The notes under the pieces were generated by a model. The model worked only from the letters and a program-made list of their open reading frames with translations. It had not been told where the DNA came from and searched no databases. Both the position numbers and the translations under genes were made by a program. DNA of 64,000 nucleotides from Sphaerisporangium siamense (GTDB lineage: Bacteria > Actinomycetota > Actinomycetes > Streptosporangiales > Streptosporangiaceae): assembly GCF_014205275.1 (NCBI RefSeq), contig NZ_JACHND010000001.1, positions 992,001-1,056,000 of the forward strand, in the 5' to 3' direction. Numbering within the stretch: position 1 is the stretch's first letter; every line of letters starts with the position of its first letter. This document shows, piece after piece, positions 33,548-41,803 of this stretch.

Positions 33548-33957
33548 CCACTAATCGACCGATCCGCGTGGTGCTGGCCAAGGTGGGCCTGGACGGGCAC
33601 GACGTGGGCGTCAACCTGATCGCCAAAGCCCTGACCAACGGCGGGTTCGAGGTGGTGTACCTGGGCAAGCGGGTGCCCACCGACGACATCGTCGCGGCCG
33701 CCGTCGCGGAGGACGCCGACGTCATCGGCGTCAGCTGCCTCAGCGGCGGTCTGGGGCACTTCACCACCGCGCTGATCGGCAAGCTGCGCGCCGGCGACGC
33801 CGCCGACATTCCCGTGATCGCGGGAGGGATCGACGAACCGGACCAGATCAGTAGGATGCTCGACGCGGGTGTGTACCGCTACTTCGGTCCTGGCTCTTCC
33901 ACCGAGGACGTGGTAGCTGCCTTCGCCGCGGCAGGACAGGACGGCAGGGGAGCGTGA
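33544..33957 (+). CDS. B12-dependent acyl-CoA mutase, small (cobalamin-binding) subunit
   Basis: A 137-residue cobalamin-binding domain: VVLAKVGLDGHDVGVNLIAKAL contains the DxHxxG motif whose His replaces dimethylbenzimidazole as lower ligand; IGVSCLSGGLGHF and VIAGGI follow as the SxL and GG regions. It forms the complete mutase with the large subunit. GTG 33544 overlaps the large-subunit stop by four bases (GTGA), so the subunits are made in equal amounts. Split subunits are also found in isobutyryl-CoA and archaeal mutases. Confidence 0.92.
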   Translation: MTTNRPIRVVLAKVGLDGHDVGVNLIAKALTNGGFEVVYLGKRVPTDDIVAAAVAEDADVIGVSCLSGGLGHFTTALIGKLRAGDAADIPVIAGGIDEPDQISRMLDAGVYRYFGPGSSTEDVVAAFAAAGQDGRGA

Positions 33958-33961
33958 ACGG

Positions 33962-34771
33962 ATGAGCGCGTACGAAACCGACGAAGAGCCGTCCTCGGCC
34001 ACCGGGACGGAGGGGCAGGGCGTCGCCCCTGTCCGCTCGGTCGCACGAGCCGTGGACATCCTGCTGGTCCTCGGCGACGGCCCCGGGCAGCTGAGCGAGA
34101 TCAGCGCGGCGGCCGTGCTGTCCAAGGCCACCACCTACCGCATCCTGACGACCCTGAAGAACAAGGGCATGGTGCTGCAGGCTCCCAGTGGCGAGTACCG
34201 GCTCGGTCCTGGCTGCTTCCGCATGATGTCCGGCCTCATCGACCTCCGGGCCGGGTTCCCGTTCGACGCGGAGGCCGACCTGAAGGCGCTACGCGCCGCG
34301 ACCGGAGAGACGATCACGGTGCACGTGCGCGCGGGTCTGTCCCGCGTGTGCATCGAGGAGCTGCCGAGCCCCCAGCCGATCCGCTACACCGCCGGGCTCG
34401 GCGTGGCCACGGGCATCCACGTCGGGTCGGCCGGCAAGGTGCTGCTGGCGTTCCTGCCGCCCGACGAGCTCGAGAACGTGCTGCGCACCATCGATCTGCG
34501 GCCGATGACGCCGAGCACGATCACCGACATCGAGGTGCTGCGCCAGGAGCTCGATTCGGTGCGCCGGCGCGGGACGGCGTACAGCGCGGGCGAGCGGGTC
34601 GTCGGCGCGGTGGGCGTCAGCGCGCCGGTGCTCGACGATCGCGGCAACCCGGTCGCGGCCCTGAGCGTGCTCTCCCCCGCGTCCCGCGTCAACGACGACC
34701 GCCGCCGCGAGTTCGAAAGGCTGGTGGCCCGCACCGGCGAGGACATTTCCAAGCGTATTCACACCCGCTAG
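33962..34771 (+). CDS. IclR-family transcriptional regulator
   Basis: A 269-residue IclR protein: winged helix around LSEISAAAVLSKATTYRILTTLKNKGMV, then the GAF-like effector domain (LRAATGETITVHVRAGLSRVCIEELPS, GSAGKVLLAFLP, GVSAPVLDDRGNPVAALSV). It is the last gene of the amidase-mutase operon, four bases after the small subunit. The TATCG-N5-CGAAA sites nearby are the best candidates for its operators. IclR proteins in such clusters usually sense a pathway acid or CoA ester. Confidence 0.92.
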   Translation: MSAYETDEEPSSATGTEGQGVAPVRSVARAVDILLVLGDGPGQLSEISAAAVLSKATTYRILTTLKNKGMVLQAPSGEYRLGPGCFRMMSGLIDLRAGFPFDAEADLKALRAATGETITVHVRAGLSRVCIEELPSPQPIRYTAGLGVATGIHVGSAGKVLLAFLPPDELENVLRTIDLRPMTPSTITDIEVLRQELDSVRRRGTAYSAGERVVGAVGVSAPVLDDRGNPVAALSVLSPASRVNDDRRREFERLVARTGEDISKRIHTR

Positions 34772-35165
34772 TCGCCCACGGAAGGCTCCGCCCCGGACCT
34801 CCGGACGCGGAACGCGTAAGGGTCGGTTCTCCTTCGGCGCCGGAACGGTTTTCGAAGGCGACCCCATGATGTGTCGTACAGGTATCGAATTCGACAAAGT
34901 TCCGATCGCCGCCGCGGACACGGCGACCGGAACGTGAGCCTCGGCATCTCCGCCGGGACCGGCTCTGTCCGAGCGGCCACGTCCGGCGTGAGCTCGCCGA
35001 TTTCCACGACGCGTGAGCACCGGCTCCCGCGACCACACCCCGCGAGATCGCACATGAGTTCCGGGAATCCGCGAGCGAGCGCCGCTTGTCGATGAGGCTC
35101 TCGGAAGCCGCAATGATCACTAAATACGGACCACTCAGATCCAGATTATTCGTCCGCCCGAAACG
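34772..35165. other. Intergenic stretch without a recognised gene
   Basis: About 390 bases separate the IclR gene from the importer promoter. Open frames in either direction lack family signatures and have noncoding-like composition. No strong hairpin is seen. It becomes AT-richer toward the promoter at 35166. Confidence 0.45.
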
Positions 35166-35203
35166 TTGACAATGAAACGGGCGGGCCATATCGTGAAACG
35201 ATC
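35166..35203 (+). promoter_or_regulatory. Importer promoter with overlapping palindromic operator
   Basis: TTGACA (35166-35171) and TATCGT (35189-35194) are 17 bases apart, a strong sigma-70-like promoter about 75 bases before the binding-protein gene. Overlapping the -10 box is ATCGT-GAA-ACGAT (35190-35202), a perfect inverted repeat, which also reads TATCG-N5-CGATC (35189-35203). A regulator bound here would block RNA polymerase; the IclR protein encoded upstream is the obvious candidate. Confidence 0.7.
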
Positions 35204-35276
35204 GGTTGCTGAGTTGGGCTCCCGTTTTCTTATAGGACCGCCTTTGAGCCGCTGACTCTCCAGGAAAGGGCCCCAT

Positions 35277-36461
35277 ATGAAGAAACGCGCGATCAGCTGT
35301 GGGCTGATCCTCGGCGTTCTCGGTTCGCTCACCGCGTGCGGCGGCAGCGGGAGCGGCGGGGACGACGACCCGATTAAGATCGGGATCATCACTCCGCTCA
35401 CCGGCAACGCGGCAGCGTACGGAAGCGGATTCTGGCAGGGTGTCCAGGCCGCCGAGGAAGAGATCAACAAGGCCGGCGGAATCCTCGTCAACGGAAAACG
35501 TCACAAGTTGCAGGCGACCGTCTGCGACGACCAGTTCGTGCCGTCCAAGTCCGTTTCCTGCGGACAGAAGCTCAGCGAATCGCTGATGATCTACACGCCG
35601 GCCACCCAGTCGTCGTTCCCGCTGATGGGCTTCAATCAGAAGGACGGCTTCGTTCTGATGTCGACCTCCCAGACGCCGACGTTCACCTCGCAGGGCAACA
35701 AGCTGGTGGTGCGCTCCACCTACAACCTGGAGCGGCAGATCCCCGACCTGGCCCGCCTGGTCGGCGAGTACGCCAAGAAGGAGAATCTCACGCTGAAGTC
35801 GGTCGCGATCATGGAGGTCGGCAGCGACTTCGGGCCGGCGTTCACGGAAACCTTCTCCAAGGCATGGAAGGCGAGCGGGGGCTCCATCACCGGCACCGCT
35901 TCCTATGACACCGTGACAACGGACCTCACGAGCCAGCTCACGAGTTTGTTGCGGGGTAATCCGGACGCGATAGCCATCACCACGGTCTGCCAGTCGGCTG
36001 CCCTGGTGATGGATCAGGCCCGGCACCTGGGATTCAAGGGGACGTTCATCAACGCGGTGTGCGGCGGTGGGCCCGGAATGACCAAGTACATGAGCAACAG
36101 CGAAATCGTGGGCAGCAATGTCTCCGCGGTGAAGACCAACGCCTTCGACAGCATTCCGGTGGTCGGGGCGTTCCACAAGAAATACAGCGACGAGAAGTAC
36201 AAATCGGCCATCGAACAGCAGATTCTCGCGTTCGGCTACTTCGGGATCGATTGGTTCGCCAAGGCGGTGAGCGTCGCGGGAACGACGAGCGACGCCGCCA
36301 AGGTGCACGCGGCGATGGAACCCGCGCTGCAGGAGCTGCAGCCCAACGTCCTGGGTATCACCAAGTTCTTCCCGGACACCGGCGACATTGAAATGACGAC
36401 CTATCTGGCCCAGACACAACCGGATGGTAAATCGTTCGACCCGCTGGCCGGCCAGAACTAG
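35277..36461 (+). CDS. ABC transporter substrate-binding lipoprotein, branched-chain amino acid (Peripla_BP_6) family
   Basis: A 394-residue lipoprotein: MKKRAISCGLILGVLGSLTA then CGG, a perfect lipobox (LTAC). The mature domain begins PIKIGIITPLTGNAAAYGSGF and shows the LivJ-type two-lobe pattern (GVQAAEEEINKAGGI, KKENLTLKSVAIMEVGSDFG). Family members bind amino acids, amides, aromatic or short-chain acids. An AGGAAAGG box precedes the ATG. It starts the importer operon behind a strong promoter. The likely cargo is the amide or acid handled by the genes upstream. Confidence 0.93.
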   Translation: MKKRAISCGLILGVLGSLTACGGSGSGGDDDPIKIGIITPLTGNAAAYGSGFWQGVQAAEEEINKAGGILVNGKRHKLQATVCDDQFVPSKSVSCGQKLSESLMIYTPATQSSFPLMGFNQKDGFVLMSTSQTPTFTSQGNKLVVRSTYNLERQIPDLARLVGEYAKKENLTLKSVAIMEVGSDFGPAFTETFSKAWKASGGSITGTASYDTVTTDLTSQLTSLLRGNPDAIAITTVCQSAALVMDQARHLGFKGTFINAVCGGGPGMTKYMSNSEIVGSNVSAVKTNAFDSIPVVGAFHKKYSDEKYKSAIEQQILAFGYFGIDWFAKAVSVAGTTSDAAKVHAAMEPALQELQPNVLGITKFFPDTGDIEMTTYLAQTQPDGKSFDPLAGQN

Positions 36462-36513
36462 TGCCCCTCCCGCCAATATTCGTCCCGTCGCGCCGTCGGG
36501 GCAGACCTTGGCG

Positions 36514-36572
36514 GTCGCGGCACCGGTAGTGCCGCGACGGTGTGGGGCATCCCCGACACGGCGCCCCACACC
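36514..36572 (+). other. Two tandem perfect hairpins between binding protein and permease
   Basis: GTCGCGGCAC / GTGCCGCGAC (36514-36523, 36529-36538; five-base loop) is followed directly by GGTGTGGGGC / GCCCCACACC (36539-36548, 36563-36572). Ten base pairs each, no mismatch, no T tract. Such structures after binding-protein genes commonly attenuate transcription or protect the upstream mRNA, so that binding protein exceeds permease. Confidence 0.75.
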
Positions 36573-36613
36573 GACCACACGTCTCACATCGCCGAGTGGA
36601 TCGGGTTACGTGT

Positions 36614-37480
36614 ATGCAAGTCCTCGCTAACGGGCTGGCGCTCGGAGCGATCTACGCTCTCGTCGCGTCCTGCCTGTTGCTGATCTTCGGGATCCTTGAG
36701 ATTCCCGACTTCGCCCTGGGCGGCCGAATCATGGTCGGCGGCTACGCGGGCTACTTCGTCGCCGACACCCTGGGCCTGCACTACTGGATCGCGGTCATCG
36801 CCGCCGCGCTGGCCGCCGGGGTGATGGGCGTGATCAGCGAACTCGCCGTCTACCGATGGCTGCGCAACACGCCCAGCCCCCTGCTGAGCGGATTCATCGG
36901 GGCACTGGTGCTCCTCACCGCGACCGAGATAACGGCGCAGCTCCTGTTCACCGCCGACTTCCGCAAGCTTCCGAGCCCGTACGAGTCGCACATCCTGGAG
37001 TTCGCCGGTATCCGGATCACCGAGCAGCGGTTGCTGGCCGGGGTCGTCGCGCTCGTCCTGATCGCCGCGTTGCACGGCTATCTCCGGGGAACACGGGGTG
37101 GCCGAGCCATGCGGGCGACGCTGGAGGACCGGCGCGGGGCCGAGATCGTGGGCATCTCGCCGAAGAAGATGGCCATCATCGCCATGCTGCTCGGGAGCTG
37201 CCTGGCCGGTGTCGCCGGCGCCCTGCTCGGGCCGATGTACCTGGTCTATCCGACCATGGGCGACAACATCCTGATCAAGGGCCTGATCGTCATCGTGCTG
37301 GCCGGCATGCGCAGCAGCCTCGGCGCGATCAGTGCCGCACTGCTGCTGGGCATCGCCGAGAGCTTCGGAGCGAGCTACCTGAGCGTGGGCTTCTCGGACG
37401 CGTACGCCTTCATCTTCTTGATCATTGCCCTGATGGTGCGGCCCAACGGGCTGTTTACGAAGAGCGTATTGGTGCGGTGA
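36614..37480 (+). CDS. Branched-chain amino acid-type ABC permease, LivH family
   Basis: A 288-residue permease: QVLANGLALGAIYALVASCLLLIFGILEIPDFALGG is the LivH start, and GRAMRATLEDRRGAEIVGI is the family loop that touches the ATPase. LIKGLIVIVLAGMRSSLGAI and the final RPNGLFTKSVLVR are typical. Eight or so membrane helices are predicted. It pairs with the fused permease-ATPase downstream, whose ATG overlaps this stop by one base. The ribosome site is weak, which fits the hairpins just upstream in keeping permease levels low. Confidence 0.92.
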   Translation: MQVLANGLALGAIYALVASCLLLIFGILEIPDFALGGRIMVGGYAGYFVADTLGLHYWIAVIAAALAAGVMGVISELAVYRWLRNTPSPLLSGFIGALVLLTATEITAQLLFTADFRKLPSPYESHILEFAGIRITEQRLLAGVVALVLIAALHGYLRGTRGGRAMRATLEDRRGAEIVGISPKKMAIIAMLLGSCLAGVAGALLGPMYLVYPTMGDNILIKGLIVIVLAGMRSSLGAISAALLLGIAESFGASYLSVGFSDAYAFIFLIIALMVRPNGLFTKSVLVR

Positions 37481-39324
37481 TGTCCGTAATGAACAAATCC
37501 GTAATGAGCAAACCCGTCGTGGCCCGCGCCGCCGCCGGCTTGAGGTCGCGTGAGCCCAGCAGCCGGGAATGGCTGGTCATCGTCCCGATCGTGGCCATCT
37601 GCGCGCTTCTGCCGTTGGTCGTCCGCGGTCGGTACGAGGTCGGGGTCATGACCCTGATCCTCATCTACGCGATCGCGGCCTACGGCCTGGACCTTGTCCT
37701 CGGCCACCTCGGCCTGGTGTCCGTCGCGCACGCCGCCCTGCTCACCGTCGGCGCCTACACGCTGGTGATCCTCACGACCAAGTACGGCGTCGGCTACTGG
37801 TGGGCGGCGATCGCCGGCGTCGCGGTCAGCACCCTGGCCGGGCTCCTGCTCGCCGGGCTCACGATGCGCAGCAGGGGACACTACTTCTCGGTCAGCAGTC
37901 TGGCGTTCGCCGCGGTCACGGTAGTGGTGATCACGCAATGGTCGAGCCTGACCAACGGGGCGAGCGGGATCTACGCGATCCCCGCGCCCCCCGGGTTCGA
38001 GTCCACGACCGCGCAGTTCTACCTGAGCCTGATCGTGCTGACCGTGGTGCTGGCCGGGATGTTCCTGATCACCCGATCGACGCTCGGGCGCAACCTTCGC
38101 GCCATTCACGCCGACGAGGTCCTGGCGGCGTCGCTCGGCATCAACGTCGTCGCCACGAAGTTGAAGGCGTTCACGGTGAGCGCGGCGATCGTCGGACTGG
38201 CCGGGCCGTTGTTCGCGAGCTGGATCTCCTACATCACCCCGAGCAGCGCCAGCATCACGGAAGGCTTCAACCTCCTGATCTACGTGATCATCGGAGGATC
38301 GGCGACACTGGCCGGACCGCTGGTCGGGGCGGCCCTGGTCGTCGGCGTGACGGAGGCGTTCCGGTTCACCGAGCTCTTCCAGACCCTGATCTTCAGCGGT
38401 GTCGTCTTCCTGGTACTCCTGTTCTTCCGGGGCGGCGTCGTCGGAAGTGTCGCCCGCGCCTGGACCCGGGTGGCGGCCCGCCGGCGTCCCCCCGAACCCG
38501 CCGTGGTCCCCGAGACTCCGGCCGACCCCGACGCCGGTCTCGTCGCGTTGCCCTATCTGAACCCCGACCGGCGCGGCGAGTCGGCCCAGCCCGGCAGGGT
38601 GCTGTTCGAGGCCCGCTCCCTCACCAAGAAGTACGGTGGAGTGACCGCGGTGAGCGATGTCTCGCTGGTCGCCCGTGAAGGCGAGATCATCGGCGTCATC
38701 GGCCCGAACGGAGCCGGCAAGAGCACCCTGTTCGGCCTGATCTCCGGCGTGGTCGGAGGGTGGTCGGGATCCGCGAGCTTCGCCGGGCGGGATCTGCGCC
38801 CGCTGCCGGTCCACGAGCGGGCGCGGCTGGGCATCGGCCGCACGTTCCAGACCAACCGGCTGCTCAGCGACAAGACCGTGCTGCAGAACCTGATCACGGC
38901 CGGTTATCTGCATCGGCCCACGCGGAGGACCGCGGACGCGGACGACGGCTTCCTGGACACGATCCTCGACCTCACCGGCCTTCGCGCGAAGGCCCATGAG
39001 GTGGTGAGCGGCCTGTCCATCGAGGAGCAGAAGCTGGTCGGCGTCGGCATGGCGCTGGCCGTGCGCCCGCGCATGCTGCTCCTGGACGAACCGTTCGCCG
39101 GGCTCCGCGAGTCGGAGACCCCCCGGCTGATGCGGCTGCTCGAATGGCTTCGGGACCAAGGCATGGTGATCCTGCTGGTCGAGCACAAGATGCGAGTCCT
39201 GATGTCGCTGTGCGGCCACGTGTACGTACTGGATTCGGGACAGTTGATCGCCGAGGGCTCACCGACCCAGATCGTCAACGATCCGCGGGTGATCTCGGCC
39301 TACCTGGGGACCAAGAATGCTTGA
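37480..39324 (+). CDS. Fused LivM-type permease and LivG-type ATPase
   Basis: A 614-residue fusion. Residues about 30-340 are a LivM permease (YGLDLVLGHLGLVSVAHAALL, RAIHADEVLAASLGINV, IYVIIGGSATLAGPLVGAA). After a Pro-rich linker (PEPAVVPETPADPDAG) comes an ATPase: LTKKYGGVTAVSDVSLV, Walker A GPNGAGKST, Q-loop GRTFQTNRLLSDKTV and Walker B RMLLLDEPFAGL. The signature reads GLSIEEQKLVGVG, lacking the second and third residues of LSGGQ. Fusion fixes subunit stoichiometry. The ATG overlaps the LivH stop (TGATG). Confidence 0.92.
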   Translation: MSVMNKSVMSKPVVARAAAGLRSREPSSREWLVIVPIVAICALLPLVVRGRYEVGVMTLILIYAIAAYGLDLVLGHLGLVSVAHAALLTVGAYTLVILTTKYGVGYWWAAIAGVAVSTLAGLLLAGLTMRSRGHYFSVSSLAFAAVTVVVITQWSSLTNGASGIYAIPAPPGFESTTAQFYLSLIVLTVVLAGMFLITRSTLGRNLRAIHADEVLAASLGINVVATKLKAFTVSAAIVGLAGPLFASWISYITPSSASITEGFNLLIYVIIGGSATLAGPLVGAALVVGVTEAFRFTELFQTLIFSGVVFLVLLFFRGGVVGSVARAWTRVAARRRPPEPAVVPETPADPDAGLVALPYLNPDRRGESAQPGRVLFEARSLTKKYGGVTAVSDVSLVAREGEIIGVIGPNGAGKSTLFGLISGVVGGWSGSASFAGRDLRPLPVHERARLGIGRTFQTNRLLSDKTVLQNLITAGYLHRPTRRTADADDGFLDTILDLTGLRAKAHEVVSGLSIEEQKLVGVGMALAVRPRMLLLDEPFAGLRESETPRLMRLLEWLRDQGMVILLVEHKMRVLMSLCGHVYVLDSGQLIAEGSPTQIVNDPRVISAYLGTKNA

Positions 39325-40042
39325 GGTCTGCGACATCACGGCAGGTTACGGCAACAGCACCGTGCTGACAGGCGTGTCCTTGTCCATCGGGCAGGGCGAG
39401 GCGGTCACGGTGCTGGGCGCCAACGGGGCCGGCAAGTCCACGCTGATCCAGGCCATCGCCGGCCTCACCCCGATACGAAGCGGGGAGATCCGGTTCGAGG
39501 GAGAACGGATCGACGGGTTGTCGGCCGCTCGGATCGTGCGCCGCGGTCTGGTGCTCTGCCCGGAGGGCCGGCACCTGTTCCCGCAGATGAGCGTGCGCGA
39601 GAACCTGATGCTGGGAGCGTATCCCCGCAAGCTCGGCCGCTCGGCCATCGCCGCCCAGATCGACGAGGTTCTCGAGATCTTCCCGAGGCTCAAGGAGAAG
39701 CGGACGCTGTACGCCGGGTCGCTCAGCGGCGGCGAGCAGCAGATGGTGGCGATCGGCCGGGCCCTGATGGCCAAGCCCCGGCTGTTGCTGCTCGACGAGC
39801 CGTCGCTGGGCTTGGCTCCGCTGCTGGTGCAGACGGTGATGCGGGTGGTCGGCGAGATCAACCAGCGGGGTATCGCCATCGGACTGGTCGAGCAGAACGC
39901 GGCGGCCGCACTCGAACTGGTCTCCCGGGGCTACGTGCTGGAGACGGGCGCGGTGGTCATCGAGGGGTCGTCGCACGAGTTGTCCACCGACGACCGGGTG
40001 CGGGCGGCCTACCTCGGCGTCACCGAACAGACCGTGGAGTAG
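39317..40042 (+). CDS. Branched-chain amino acid-type ABC ATPase, LivF family
   Basis: A 241-residue ATPase with all motifs: VLGANGAGKSTLIQAI (Walker A), LVLCPEGRHLFPQMSV (Q-loop region of LivF), GSLSGGEQQMVAIGRALM (signature) and LLLLDEPSLGLAP (Walker B), with the switch His replaced by the LivF-type VEQN. It overlaps the preceding gene by eight bases. As its partner ATPase has an altered signature, this subunit may carry the main hydrolysis-competent composite site. Confidence 0.94.
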   Translation: MLEVCDITAGYGNSTVLTGVSLSIGQGEAVTVLGANGAGKSTLIQAIAGLTPIRSGEIRFEGERIDGLSAARIVRRGLVLCPEGRHLFPQMSVRENLMLGAYPRKLGRSAIAAQIDEVLEIFPRLKEKRTLYAGSLSGGEQQMVAIGRALMAKPRLLLLDEPSLGLAPLLVQTVMRVVGEINQRGIAIGLVEQNAAAALELVSRGYVLETGAVVIEGSSHELSTDDRVRAAYLGVTEQTVE

Positions 40043-40072
40043 TGGCCCGCGCCCGGGATTCGCCGGCGATGT

Positions 40073-40900
40073 TCAGTCGACCGTCCGGTCCGCGGGCCGG
40101 CCACCCCCGCCGGGCGGTCGAGCGTCGGTCGCGGTGTTCAGCAGCGGGACCCCGAGCAGGCACGACTCGACCCCCATCAGGCTGATCAGCTCGAACACCT
40201 GCACGATCTCACCGAGAGTCGCTCCGTGGGCGCGCGCGTTGCGCACGTGGATCCGGATACCGGGCGCGTACAGGTGCGTGGTGGCCGCGTCGATCGCGAT
40301 CAGGACCAGCTCGCGCGTCTTGGCGTCCAGCACGCCGTGCCGCCCGGGCGCCGCGCTGAAGTCGATGTACCGGTCGAGGAAGCCCGGCAGGTGGGCGAGC
40401 ACGGGCTGCCATCCGGCGTCCCAGTAGCCGCGCATGCGCTCGAACCGCTCCCGGACACGTGCCTGGAGGGCGGGCGACGGTTCGGGACGCTCCTCGTCCG
40501 CGTACTCCTCCAGCGCGATGGACAGCCCGACGTTCAGGGCGTGGATGCCCAGCACGCTGACCAGTTCCAGGACCTCCAGCACTCCCTCCGGGGGGACGCC
40601 GGCGTCGAGCGCGCCGTGGATCCGTGCGGGCAGGGAGTCGCGGTTGCGGTACGTCATCGCGGCGTCGCAGGCCAGCAGCACCAGCGTCTTCGCCTGGGTG
40701 CCGAGCGGGCCGGCCGCCGCTTCTTCGGCCAGTGCGACGAAGGCGCCGGCGTAATCGGGGTCCCGCTCGATGACCGGGTCCAGTCGCTCGTCCCACGAGC
40801 CGAGCGCCGCGCGACAACGTGTTCGAAGATCGGCCCCGCGAGGGTCGTCACCGGGCATGGGTTCGGTTTCCGGCAAGTACGCGCTCACATCAAGATCCAC
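40073..40900 (-). CDS. Carboxymuconolactone-decarboxylase-family protein, duplicated domain
   Basis: A 275-residue protein with two AhpD/CMD-like halves: KTLVLLACDAAMTYRNRDSLPARIHGAL...GVLEVLELVSVLG and RELVLIAIDAATTHLYAPGIRIHVRNARAHGA...EIVQVFELISLMG. The redox CxxC of AhpD is absent (one lone Cys in the first half), so a decarboxylase, hydrolase or binding role is likelier than peroxidase activity. It is convergent with the importer operon and divergent from an SDR gene, with which it shares a regulatory gap. Function in the pathway is unknown. Confidence 0.82.
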   Translation of the reverse strand: MDLDVSAYLPETEPMPGDDPRGADLRTRCRAALGSWDERLDPVIERDPDYAGAFVALAEEAAAGPLGTQAKTLVLLACDAAMTYRNRDSLPARIHGALDAGVPPEGVLEVLELVSVLGIHALNVGLSIALEEYADEERPEPSPALQARVRERFERMRGYWDAGWQPVLAHLPGFLDRYIDFSAAPGRHGVLDAKTRELVLIAIDAATTHLYAPGIRIHVRNARAHGATLGEIVQVFELISLMGVESCLLGVPLLNTATDARPPGGGGRPADRTVD

Positions 40901-40911
40901 TATCCGGTTTC

Positions 40912-40943
40912 ACTGTACAGTATTTGTATTTCGTAGCATGATA
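40912..40943. promoter_or_regulatory. Divergent regulatory gap: ACTGTACAGT palindrome and TATCG-type site
   Basis: ACTGTACAGT (40912-40921) is a perfect 10-bp palindrome. Just after it, TTTCG-N5-TGATA (40929-40943) is the reverse complement of TATCA-N5-CGAAA, one base off the motif at 28749 and 31955. The gap is AT-rich and serves both the CMD-family gene and the SDR gene. Confidence 0.45.
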
Positions 40944-40987
40944 TTCACCCTGATACAGGGTGACAAGACCACGAAAGGGGCGTGCCG

Positions 40988-41803
40988 ATGAGGTTCGTTG
41001 ATCGGGTTGCGATCGTGACCGGCGGCGGAGGCCACGGCCTCGGCGGCGCCATAGCCCGGAGCCTGGCCGGGGAAGGCGCTCGGGTCGCGGTGGCCGATCG
41101 AGATCGCGACATGGCGGAGTCCGTCGCCGCCGCGATCACCGCCGCCGGGGGCGAAGCGCTGGCGGTCGCCGTCGACGTGCGGCGGCCGGATCAGGTCGAG
41201 GCCATGGCCGAGACGGTGTTCGAAGCCTTCGGCGGGGCGGACATCCTCGTCAACAACGCGTTCACCTCGTGCCCGGACTCGATCCTGGACGCCGACCTGG
41301 ACGACTGGATGCGCGACGTCGACGTCATCCTCAAAGGCGCCTTCCTCTGCGCGCGCGCCGTCCTGCCGGCCATGCGGGAACGACGGCGCGGCGCGATCGT
41401 CAACGTCTCCACGGTCAACGCCCATACGTACGTGGGCGCTTCGGCGTACAGCGCGGCCAAGGCCGGCGTGGAGTCGTTGAGCCGCAGCATCGCCGTCGAG
41501 TACGCACGGCACGGCATCCGGTCGAACGTGGTGGTCCCGGGGACGTTCGCCACCGAGGCATGGGAGCTGCGACGGCAACGCCACCCCGACATCCTGGACC
41601 GGCTCGCCCACTGGTACCCGACCGGCCGGATCGGCCGGGTCGAGGAGATCGCCGCCGCCGTCCTGTTCCTGGCCTCGGACGAAGCCGGCTGGATCACCGG
41701 CGCCACGCTGCCGGTCGACGGCGGCCTCCTGGCGGGCAACCCGTGGTTCGCGCGGGACGCCCATCCCGACGACCAGCCCGCGTCCGGCGAGGAGGCACAG
41801 TGA
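40988..41803 (+). CDS. Short-chain dehydrogenase/reductase
   Basis: A 271-residue SDR: VAIVTGGGGHGLGGAIARSL (dinucleotide loop), ILVNNAFTS, Ser of IVNVSTVNAHTYVG and Tyr/Lys of SAYSAAKAGVESL, then SNVVVPGTFAT and FLASDEAGWITGATLPVDGG. It would oxidise a secondary alcohol or reduce a ketone. ATG 40988 follows AAAGGGG; an in-frame codon six bases earlier is less likely. Its stop overlaps the F420-type oxidoreductase start. Confidence 0.9.
   Translation: MRFVDRVAIVTGGGGHGLGGAIARSLAGEGARVAVADRDRDMAESVAAAITAAGGEALAVAVDVRRPDQVEAMAETVFEAFGGADILVNNAFTSCPDSILDADLDDWMRDVDVILKGAFLCARAVLPAMRERRRGAIVNVSTVNAHTYVGASAYSAAKAGVESLSRSIAVEYARHGIRSNVVVPGTFATEAWELRRQRHPDILDRLAHWYPTGRIGRVEEIAAAVLFLASDEAGWITGATLPVDGGLLAGNPWFARDAHPDDQPASGEEAQ

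Noticed and set aside
34772-35165. Cobalamin riboswitch near the mutase/importer genes
   Set aside because: No recognisable B12-box or suitable structure was seen; the genes have a normal promoter and operator instead.
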